Shown one piece after another: positions 1-4,490 of a stretch of DNA of 6,420 nucleotides (the stretch's first letter is position 1; every line of letters starts with the position of its first letter). This DNA is from Clostridiaceae bacterium (GTDB taxonomy: Bacteria; Bacillota; Clostridia; Oscillospirales; Acutalibacteraceae). The stretch is taken from the NCBI GenBank assembly GCA_016292705.1, contig JAEDHZ010000089.1:1-6420 (forward strand), read 5' to 3'. The position numbers and the translations under genes are program-made. Under the pieces are notes generated by a model. That model did not search any database and was not told the DNA's origin. It worked only from the letters and a program-made list of their open reading frames with translations.

Positions 1-63
1 AGTTGGTAGAGCAGCGCATTCGTAATGCGCAGGCCGTCGGTTCGAGTCCGACCAGTAGCTCCA
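1..63 (+). tRNA. tRNA-Thr (anticodon CGT), 3' part; 5' end lies outside the window
   Basis: Most of a tRNA cloverleaf is visible. The D-loop AGTTGGTA opens the window and is followed by the 3' D-stem strand GAGC (9-12). The anticodon stem is 14-18 paired with 26-30, and its loop TTCGTAA (19-25) places anticodon CGT at 21-23, which reads threonine codon ACG. A five-base variable loop (31-35) follows, then the T-arm GTCGG/CCGAC around TTCGAGT (36-52), the 3' acceptor strand CAGTAGC (53-59), discriminator T60 and an encoded CCA (61-63). About 13 bases are missing at the 5' side: the acceptor strand, the two linker bases and the first D-stem strand. The anticodon assignment is secure. An encoded CCA fits Firmicutes. 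Confidence 0.96.
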
Positions 64-65
64 TG

Positions 66-97
66 AAAAAGCACTTGCTTCGTCAGGTGCTTTTTTT
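66..97 (+). terminator. Intrinsic terminator of the tRNA-Thr transcript
   Basis: An 8-bp stem, AGCACTTG (70-77) with CAGGTGCT (84-91), carries one G-U pair and closes a six-base loop CTTCGT. It is followed by a run of seven T (91-97) and preceded by an A-run (66-70), so it could also work weakly in the other direction. It begins three bases after the tRNA CCA end, the usual place for a tRNA terminator. Confidence 0.9.
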
Positions 98-104
98 CAT
101 GTGA

Positions 105-167
105 TTCGACTGCGGCGAGTGATATATCCTGCGGATATGAAGCAAAGCTTGATATATCAGAAACTGA
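105..167. repeat. Tandem array of four mini-hairpins with 3-base loops
   Basis: Four very short inverted repeats lie end to end. They are TTCG-A-C/tgc/G-G-CGAG (105-119, one mismatch and one G-U), ATATCC/tgc/GGATAT (124-138), AAGC/aaa/GCTT (140-150) and TCAG/aaa/CTGA (157-167). The loops are all three bases: TGC, TGC, AAA, AAA. The linkers share a TGATAT-like motif, with TGATATATC occurring at 120-128 and again at 150-158. A related element, TTGAT/ttgc/ATCAA, lies further on at 225-238. The run sits between the tRNA terminator and the symporter promoter. From memory, similar strings of mini-hairpins with TGATAT linkers occur in intergenic regions of gut Clostridia, often beside a longer terminator-like hairpin, but I cannot confirm family membership here. 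Its function is unknown. Confidence 0.6.
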
Positions 168-190
168 ACTTTGCGCAATTACTTTCTGAA

Positions 191-222
191 TTAACATTGA
201 CAACTTCTTTGGCAGATGTTAA
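191..222. promoter_or_regulatory. Possible operator: 7-bp inverted repeat around the symporter promoter
   Basis: TTAACAT (191-197) and ATGTTAA (216-222) are perfect inverted copies with 18 bases between them. The left arm abuts and shares one base with the -35 box; the right arm overlaps the extended -10 box. Arm centres are 25 bp apart, which does not match a single compact dimer site, so two half-sites or a looped or spaced recognition is needed. No regulator gene is in the window. The operator role is inferred from position alone. Confidence 0.35.
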
Positions 223-225
223 AAT
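197..225 (+). promoter_or_regulatory. Sigma-A promoter of the GPH symporter gene
   Basis: A consensus -35 box TTGACA (197-202) is separated by 17 bases from a -10 box TAAAAT (220-225). The -10 box is preceded by TGT, giving an extended -10 (TGn). Transcription would start near 232, leaving a leader of roughly 55 bases before the ATG at 288. A perfect 7-bp inverted repeat (191-197 with 216-222) straddles the two boxes, and a second short palindrome (225-238) covers the expected start point. Both are possible operators. A second TTGACA at 243-248 has no -10 box at the right distance. Confidence 0.75.
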
Positions 226-238
226 TGATTTGCATCAA
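225..238. promoter_or_regulatory. Palindrome TTGAT-ttgc-ATCAA at the expected transcription start
   Basis: A perfect 5-bp inverted repeat with a four-base spacer begins at the last base of the -10 box and covers the predicted start near 232. A repressor bound here would block open-complex formation or clearance. It could equally be a further member of the upstream mini-hairpin series, because its size and style are alike. Confidence 0.3.
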
Positions 239-277
239 GTGCTTGACAGAATAAAATCTTACCGTCAGGTATTTATC

Positions 278-283
278 AGGAGG
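278..283 (+). promoter_or_regulatory. Shine-Dalgarno site of the GPH symporter
   Basis: A perfect AGGAGG lies four bases before the ATG at 288. It selects this start over the overlapping out-of-frame reading frame. The site and start codon lie inside the loop of a possible long-range stem between 260-271 and 333-345. Confidence 0.85.
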
Positions 284-287
284 AAAT

Positions 288-1790
288 ATGGAGAAATCAT
301 TCAACACATATACCCGCAAGGAACAGAATATGTACCTGACGGGTATGCTCGGCCAGAACATGATATACAACATCATCGGAACAGGTCTGACTTTTTATTT
401 TCAGAGCGTAATATTTCTGCCTGCACTGGCAATCAGCATCATCATGGCTGTTGCCCGTGTCTGGGACGCAATAAATGACCCGATGATGGGAACAATTGTT
501 GACAAGACAAAGTCAAAGTGGGGCAAGTGCAGACCTTATCTCCTTTTCTGCCCCGCAGTTATCTGTATAATTACAATTCTCTGCTTTGTCAACGGAAGAT
601 ATTCCGAAACAAACACAGCCTTGCAGAACGGTCTTATTATCGCCTGGGCGGCAATTTCATATGTCCTTTGGGGTATGTCATACACAATCGGTGACATCCC
701 GCTTTGGGGCATCACCTCTCTTATGACGGAAAGCCAGAGCGACCGTTCAAAGCTCCTCGGTCTTGCCCGAATTTTCGGCGGAATCGGCGGCGGAGTTGTT
801 CTTCTTTCTTTTGTTCAGATTTCTCAGTCAGTCGGAACGGCATTTGAATCAAAAGTTTCAGACAAGGCGGCTGCTCAGCAGTACGGATTTTTGATTGTTG
901 CAATTGTCCTCACGGTTATCGGCAGCGCACTTTTCCAGCTTACAGGCATATTCACAAAGGAAAGGGTTGCTCAGGCAGAAAAGCGCAACTCAATGAAGGA
1001 AAACTTCAAGCTCATGTGGAGCAATGAGCCGTTCAGACGGGTTATTATCTCCAGCGTTTTGCGTAGCCCGATAATGCTTCTTATGAGCGTTGCAATCACA
1101 CTCCTCAACTACTACTTCGGAAACTACGGAATGAAGGACTACACGATTTTCCTTGTCATTCTCGGCGGCGCAATTTTCCTTGCTCAGTTTGCAATGAGCG
1201 CAATTGCTCCAAAGCTTTGCGAAAAGTATGAAAAGAAATCAATTTATAATATCTGCACAATTGTTTCTGCTGTGGCTTTCGGGCTCATCTTTGTTGTTTA
1301 TCTTCTTGCACCGACAAGCCTTGAAAAGCCGTTCTGGGTTGCAGTCAACTTCCTCCTCTTTGCAGGTGCCGGTGCGGGAATGGGTGCGCTGAATGTTATC
1401 CAGTCCATTATGATTGCGGATGCCGTTGACTACGAAGAATACCACAACAACCTCCGTCCGGACGGCGTGTTCTTCTCAGGTCAGTCCTTTGCAACAAAGC
1501 TTTCAAGCGGTATTGCTTCAATCATTCAAGGTGTTGCGTATGCAATTATCGGTTTTTCCGGTTCGGCTGTTGAAAAGTGCAATGCGGCACTTCAGGCAGG
1601 TGGTTCGTTTAAGGATGACTTCCCGGAATATGCGGCGGCAATGTTCTTCCTTTGTTCCATTCCGCCGGCAATCGGTCTTTTCGCTTCAGTCATTCCGATG
1701 AGAAAGTATCCGCTTTCAAATGCGGAACATAAGAGAATCCTTGCCGAGCTCATTGAAAGACGCCGCAGCAGGGAAAAAGAAAAGGCATGA
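288..1790 (+). CDS. GPH-family (glycoside-pentoside-hexuronide) sugar:cation symporter, MFS type
   Basis: This 500-residue protein is predicted to lie in the cytoplasmic membrane with about twelve hydrophobic segments and to import a sugar or glycoside together with Na+ or H+. The family is shown by the helix II and loop 2-3 signature RVWDAINDPMMG...KWGKCRPY (57-84), by YTIGDIPLW in helix IV (132-140), and by IADAVDYEEY (376-385) followed by a conserved lysine, K404. Compared with melibiose permease MelB, the cation-site residues D55, N58, D59 and T121 match D60, N63, D64 and T133. The sugar-contact D124 matches D136, and K377 probably matches K404. The galactoside-contact D19 appears to be N24, so melibiose is unlikely as the substrate. 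Length is slightly above the usual 450-480 because of a charged C-terminal tail (about 478-500). The ATG start has AGGAGG at 278-283. It is monocistronic on the plus strand; beta-glycosides or oligosaccharides are a guess from the nearby GH3 gene. Confidence 0.93.
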   Translation: MEKSFNTYTRKEQNMYLTGMLGQNMIYNIIGTGLTFYFQSVIFLPALAISIIMAVARVWDAINDPMMGTIVDKTKSKWGKCRPYLLFCPAVICIITILCFVNGRYSETNTALQNGLIIAWAAISYVLWGMSYTIGDIPLWGITSLMTESQSDRSKLLGLARIFGGIGGGVVLLSFVQISQSVGTAFESKVSDKAAAQQYGFLIVAIVLTVIGSALFQLTGIFTKERVAQAEKRNSMKENFKLMWSNEPFRRVIISSVLRSPIMLLMSVAITLLNYYFGNYGMKDYTIFLVILGGAIFLAQFAMSAIAPKLCEKYEKKSIYNICTIVSAVAFGLIFVVYLLAPTSLEKPFWVAVNFLLFAGAGAGMGALNVIQSIMIADAVDYEEYHNNLRPDGVFFSGQSFATKLSSGIASIIQGVAYAIIGFSGSAVEKCNAALQAGGSFKDDFPEYAAAMFFLCSIPPAIGLFASVIPMRKYPLSNAEHKRILAELIERRRSREKEKA

Positions 1791-1861
1791 TATTCCTGCT
1801 TTCGCAGAAAAGGCTTTTGAAAAACTGAATAAGTCCGGCTAAAACGGCCAAAAAAGAAACC

Positions 1862-1900
1862 GCCTCCTATGGTATGATAAAAACCATAGGAGGTATTTTA
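1862..1900. terminator. Stem-loop terminator between the symporter and tRNA-Ser, probably bidirectional
   Basis: A perfect 11-bp stem, CCTCCTATGGT (1863-1873) with ACCATAGGAGG (1883-1893), closes a nine-base loop. On the plus strand it is followed by TATTTTA (1894-1900), a modest T-tract that would end the symporter transcript about 75 bases after its stop. On the minus strand it is followed, three bases after the stem, by TTTTTT within TTTCTTTTTT (complement of 1850-1859). That is the stronger T-tract and would act as a second terminator beyond tRNA-Ser. Confidence 0.75.
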
Positions 1901-1910
1901 ATCCGCACAT

Positions 1911-1946
1911 GAAAAAAGAAAAGCCACACCTTCGTGCGACTTTTCT
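1911..1946 (-). terminator. Intrinsic terminator of tRNA-Ser
   Basis: Read on the minus strand, a 13-bp stem (1946-1934 with 1929-1917) includes two G-U pairs and a four-base loop GAAG. It is followed by a run of T from the complement of 1912-1917. It starts five bases after the tRNA CCA end. The plus-strand reading lacks a comparable T-tract, so the direction is clear. Confidence 0.88.
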
Positions 1947-1950
1947 TATT

Positions 1951-2042
1951 TGGCGGAGAGCATGGGATTCGAACCCACGAACCGCTTTTGACGGTTACAC
2001 GATTTCCAATCGTGCTCCTTCGACCAGCTCGGACAACTCTCC
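1951..2042 (-). tRNA. tRNA-Ser (anticodon GGA)
   Basis: This is a complete 92-base tRNA with the long variable arm typical of serine. On the minus strand the acceptor GGAGAGT pairs with GCTCTCC, with one U-G pair at position 7, followed by discriminator G and encoded CCA (complement of 1951-1953). The anticodon stem CACGA/TCGTG encloses loop TTGGAAA, giving anticodon GGA (complement of 2005-2007), which reads UCC and UCU. The extra arm pairs AACCG with CGGTT around an A-rich loop. The T-arm is GTGGG/CCCAT around TTCGAAT. It is a stand-alone unit with its own promoter and terminator, convergent with the symporter and divergent from the unknown gene at 2219. Confidence 0.97.
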
Positions 2043-2062
2043 GTATGCTCGATTGCCATGAT

Positions 2063-2091
2063 ATTATACATAAGTGTGCTGAAAAAATCAA
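2063..2091 (-). promoter_or_regulatory. Promoter of tRNA-Ser
   Basis: On the minus strand a perfect -10 box TATAAT (complement of 2063-2068) lies 17 bases downstream of TTGATT (complement of 2086-2091), which matches the -35 consensus at four of six positions. Transcription would start near 2056, about 14 bases before the mature tRNA 5' end at 2042. Confidence 0.75.
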
Positions 2092-2208
2092 GGGCTTTTG
2101 CAAATATATTTTACAAAAAACTGAAAACGGGACAGCAGTCTCCAAAAACTCCGCTTTGGTCATACTTTGTCCGCCTCTGTCATAAGATTTTTTGAAGTGC
2201 TTTTTGAC

Positions 2209-2213
2209 GGGAG
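2209..2213 (+). promoter_or_regulatory. Ribosome binding site that sets the start of the unknown gene at 2219
   Basis: GGGAG lies five bases before ATG 2219. The in-frame TTG at 2192 and GTG at 2213 have no such site at proper spacing, and the GTG overlaps the GGGAG itself. The ATG is therefore preferred. Confidence 0.65.
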
Positions 2214-2218
2214 TGAGA

Positions 2219-2995
2219 ATGTTGTTTGTTGTTTTTGAACCGGACGAAGAAAAGGAGGGCGCTTTTGACTTGCTTTTTGACCTTTTCAGGGAACCTCTTG
2301 TTCAAAAGGAGAAAATCGAGGTGCCCGGTTCACTGCCGTTTTATAAGATATCCGCAAAATCATACCGCAGAGGATGCCCGTGGGATGCGGTTGGTGCCGC
2401 AGCCGGTGCATTGCGTTCAAGAGTTCTCCTGCCTCCCGGTGTTGTTGCTACGCAGGAAAGCGGAATAATCCCGTTTTTGCCGTCAGTCTTTCCGGAAAGA
2501 TTGCTCTTTAATACAGCGGTTTTTTCAATTGAAAAAATGCGTCTTGATCCTTGCCGTGTCAGTGTCACTCTTTATGACGAAAACGCATATCTTGTTGACC
2601 TTGTTCAAAGCCTTGTTCCTCTTGCGTTTCAGATAAGGGTTGTTACCCAATGTGTAACCGCCTATGAAGCGGTTGGAGAATACCTGCTTGAAAAATTCGG
2701 AATTTCGCTCATTGTCAGCGCACGCAGCGATGACAGCGTGCTTTCAAGCACATTCATAATCTCCGCTTCGGGCAGAAACATTCCGCTTGTTTTTTCCGGA
2801 ATCCTTTTCACCAACCGCAAAGAGCGCATGATGAATGCTGTTGTGATGACCGGGGAGGGCTTTGATCTGCCGGAAAAATACGCTTTGCTGATGCCGGAAA
2901 AGATTGAGCCGCTCATGTTTGCCGGTGCTCTCTATGAGCTTTGCGGTGCAGATGACCTCGGCAGATTGCGCCACAAAACCGTCGTTGCGGTTTAA
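2219..2995 (+). CDS. Uncharacterised alpha/beta protein of 258 residues
   Basis: I do not recognise a named family. The predicted protein is soluble, with no signal peptide and no membrane segment. It opens with a hydrophobic strand, MLFVVF, then an acidic stretch (8-14). A middle region has RRGCPWDAVGAAAGAL (50-65), where Gly/Ala-rich sequence follows a Cys-Pro-Trp. A second part looks like alternating strands and helices: VSVTLYDENAYLVDLV (114-129), IRVVTQ (139-144) and a helix before LIVSARS (164-170). This resembles a Rossmann-like fold but has no GxGxxG nucleotide motif. Cysteines are at 53, 112, 145 and 242. The ATG has a GGGAG site; a TTG 27 bases upstream would add nine residues. It is a single gene divergent from tRNA-Ser, and its stop overlaps the stop of the convergent lipid gene. 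Codon use looks like its neighbours, so it is probably native and real. No function is assigned. Confidence 0.8.
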   Translation: MLFVVFEPDEEKEGAFDLLFDLFREPLVQKEKIEVPGSLPFYKISAKSYRRGCPWDAVGAAAGALRSRVLLPPGVVATQESGIIPFLPSVFPERLLFNTAVFSIEKMRLDPCRVSVTLYDENAYLVDLVQSLVPLAFQIRVVTQCVTAYEAVGEYLLEKFGISLIVSARSDDSVLSSTFIISASGRNIPLVFSGILFTNRKERMMNAVVMTGEGFDLPEKYALLMPEKIEPLMFAGALYELCGADDLGRLRHKTVVAV

Positions 2996-3498
2996 TATTC
3001 TATCCGTTTTCCAGTCAGAACGCAGAAAAGCTCATGAACAGCCGCCGCAAAGGCGAAGATGCAAACAGGAATGGCTGTATACTTTATATCCGCAAAGGAA
3101 AGTGTCAACGGCACAAGAAAAAGCAAAAATCCGGTTATCTTGTTCAGCACTGTGTGAGGCATGACAAGCCGTTTATATTTGAACGCACCGCAGATTATGC
3201 TGAAAAGCTTCAGCACGAGAACAACAGCGGCAAAAACCGTGATGTACTTTTCATTTTTTATCAGCCCAAAGAGCTTTATAGCGCATACTGCAAAAAAGCA
3301 TACATCGGAAACACTGTCAAGCTTTGCGCCGAAAGAGCTTTGCGAATTTGTCATCCGTGCAACGGTTCCGTCAATCATGTCTGACACACCGCAGTATACG
3401 TACAAGACATAAAACCAAGGGGAAAGCGTTTTAACAAAAAGCAGAAAAAACGAGGCGGCAATCCTGCTCGCCGTAATGATGTTTGCAAGGTGCTTCAT
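2992..3498 (-). CDS. CDP-alcohol phosphatidyltransferase (phospholipid synthesis)
   Basis: This 168-residue integral membrane enzyme is predicted to transfer a phosphatidyl group from CDP-diacylglycerol to an alcohol, most likely glycerol phosphate, inositol phosphate or serine. The complete family motif is present: D40, D43, G44, A47, R48, G57, D61 and D65, the metal and CDP-binding set. The remainder is mostly hydrophobic, with several membrane segments before and after the motif, and a conserved-looking lysine, K120, lies before a later helix. It is slightly short for PgsA-type enzymes (about 180-200). The start chosen is ATG 3498, preceded by GAGGA; MKHLANIITASR is a typical N-terminus of the family. 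A longer frame to 3561 would run through the upstream hairpin and is rejected. The exact acceptor alcohol cannot be read from the sequence, so pgsA or pssA is not assigned. Confidence 0.9.
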   Translation of the reverse strand: MKHLANIITASRIAASFFLLFVKTLSPWFYVLYVYCGVSDMIDGTVARMTNSQSSFGAKLDSVSDVCFFAVCAIKLFGLIKNEKYITVFAAVVLVLKLFSIICGAFKYKRLVMPHTVLNKITGFLLFLVPLTLSFADIKYTAIPVCIFAFAAAVHELFCVLTGKRIEY

Positions 3499-3505
3499 AT
3501 TCAGT

Positions 3506-3510
3506 TCCTC
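3506..3510 (-). promoter_or_regulatory. Ribosome binding site deciding the phosphatidyltransferase start
   Basis: On the minus strand GAGGA lies seven bases before ATG 3498. It supports the shorter 168-residue product over the extended frame that would translate through the hairpin at 3517-3552. Confidence 0.7.
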
Positions 3511-3514
3511 AAAC

Positions 3515-3552
3515 AAAAAGGGAAAGTCGCAGATGCTTGTGGCTTTCCCTTT
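3515..3552 (-). terminator. Terminator or attenuator hairpin after the GH3-esterase pair
   Basis: A 12-bp stem, AAAGGGAAAGTC (3517-3528) with GGCTTTCCCTTT (3541-3552), has one G-U pair and a 12-base loop. On the minus strand it leaves TTTTT-G-TTT at its 3' side (complement of 3511-3519). It begins 13 bases after the esterase stop and ends shortly before the ribosome site of the phosphatidyltransferase. No good minus-strand promoter is visible between the two genes, so the lipid gene may depend on read-through, or its promoter may lie inside the esterase gene. Confidence 0.75.
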
Positions 3553-3564
3553 GTTTTTCAATTG

Positions 3565-4476
3565 TTATTTTACTTCGGCGGCGGTCTTTATCTTGCTTTT
3601 GAAAAAGTCCGTCATTGTCTGTATCTCCCTTGCCGCAGGCTCGGAATAGGGATTGACAACGCTGAAAACATGGGGAAGCTTTTTGCCGTCTACCATATCG
3701 TCATAGTAGTAAAAAACATTTTCAACATTATGACGGTCAAGGACTTTTTTGAGCTTCCTTGCCTGCTTCTGAAGGAAGTCTCCGTTTGCGGTAACAATGT
3801 AAAACGGCGGAAGTCCGAGATAGGCAACATTTTCATAGTCCATGTATTTATAAAGCGGATTTTCCTTTGGCTTTTCGCCGAGAAGCGATTTGAGATTGAC
3901 ATTCATCATGAAGTTCGGTGAAACCAAATCAACCGCCGGACAGATTGCGCCCACAGCTTTGAAGCGAAGCGACGGGGTAACACCGAAGTCGTTTTGCATC
4001 TTTTCGCAGCCGCAGATTGCCGCACTGATTGAAACAATCTGTCCTCCGGCACTGTCGCCGACAAGGAAGATATTGTCTGTGTCTGCCGGATAGTTTCCGA
4101 GATTTTCCGAAAGCCAAGAAAAAGCGGAAAATGCGTCCGCAATCTGGTCAATGAACTGGAAATCACGCGCAAGACGATAGTTGATTGACGCAACAAGGAA
4201 GCCTTTTTCGGCAAGCTTCAGGCAGTAGTACTTGTTAATCTCCTTGTATCCGTAAAGCCAGCCTCCGCCGTGAATATCAACAATTACGGGGAGTTTTTTC
4301 ACTGTTCCTTCGGGATAGTAGATGTCAAGCAGATGCTCCCTTGAAGCATCTGACTGATATGCAATGTCTGTTATCTGTGTGATTCCGCCGATAGGAGTCT
4401 GCGAGGCTATGCGTTTTTCGTCCATTTTTTCGGTGATTGACCAGAACTTCAACAGTATGGGCTTAAAAATGTCCAT
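3565..4476 (-). CDS. Alpha/beta-hydrolase esterase, hormone-sensitive-lipase/BD-FAE-like
   Basis: A 303-residue predicted cytoplasmic serine esterase without a signal peptide. The oxyanion-hole motif HGGGW is at 69-73 and the nucleophile elbow GDSAGG at 140-145, giving S142 as nucleophile. D233 in TANGD and H269 in LPHVF complete a plausible catalytic triad in the usual order and spacing. HGGGW with GDSAGG is typical of the hormone-sensitive-lipase or family IV esterase group, including acetyl and feruloyl esterases acting on decorated hemicellulose oligosaccharides. The ATG at 4476 shares one base with the TAA of the GH3 gene, and its ribosome site GGAGGAG lies within the last GH3 codons, so the two are translationally coupled. 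A role in removing ester groups from imported glycosides is inferred from that partner. Other short-acyl esters are possible. Confidence 0.9.
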   Translation of the reverse strand: MDIFKPILLKFWSITEKMDEKRIASQTPIGGITQITDIAYQSDASREHLLDIYYPEGTVKKLPVIVDIHGGGWLYGYKEINKYYCLKLAEKGFLVASINYRLARDFQFIDQIADAFSAFSWLSENLGNYPADTDNIFLVGDSAGGQIVSISAAICGCEKMQNDFGVTPSLRFKAVGAICPAVDLVSPNFMMNVNLKSLLGEKPKENPLYKYMDYENVAYLGLPPFYIVTANGDFLQKQARKLKKVLDRHNVENVFYYYDDMVDGKKLPHVFSVVNPYSEPAAREIQTMTDFFKSKIKTAAEVK

Positions 4477-4490
4477 TATATCTCCTCCTT
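4474..4490 (-). promoter_or_regulatory. Translational coupling junction GH3-esterase (TAATG)
   Basis: On the minus strand the GH3 stop TAA (4478-4476) and the esterase ATG (4476-4474) share one base. AAGGAGGAG, formed by the final Lys-Glu-Glu codons of GH3, lies about five bases upstream and serves as Shine-Dalgarno for the esterase. Ribosomes finishing GH3 can restart directly on the esterase. Confidence 0.85.

Noticed and set aside
69..244. AAGCACTTG (69-77) and CAAGTGCTT (236-244), a 9-bp inverted repeat flanking the mini-hairpin array
   Set aside because: It could mark ends of an inserted element, but one 9-bp match over about 170 bases is near chance and no target-site duplication is visible.
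101..478. Plus-strand 125-residue frame upstream of the symporter
   Set aside because: It has a GTG start with no ribosome site, crosses the mini-hairpins and promoter, and overlaps the symporter in another frame.
2142..2159. CCAAA/TTTGG hairpin before the unknown gene
   Set aside because: It has only 5 bp with an eight-base loop and no T-tract, and does not support a terminator or riboswitch call.
1867..2163. Minus-strand reading frame containing GSWVRIPCSPP
   Set aside because: It is the sense-strand counterpart of the same artefact, reading straight through tRNA-Ser and its terminator.
2159..2184. GTCATA repeated with 20-bp spacing (2159-2164 and 2179-2184) upstream of the unknown gene
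   Set aside because: The repeats are only 6 bp and there is no convincing -35/-10 pair beside them to give them an operator role.
1934..2185. Plus-strand reading frame containing GIRTHEP
   Set aside because: This is the well-known spurious translation antisense to a tRNA-Ser gene. It overlaps the tRNA at 1951-2042 and has no ribosome site.
2192..2218. TTG start for the unknown protein, nine residues longer
   Set aside because: No Shine-Dalgarno lies before 2192, while ATG 2219 has GGGAG five bases upstream.
3499..3561. N-terminal extension of the phosphatidyltransferase (21 extra residues)
   Set aside because: It would translate the terminator hairpin and lacks a ribosome site. ATG 3498 has GAGGA at good spacing and gives the normal family N-terminus.
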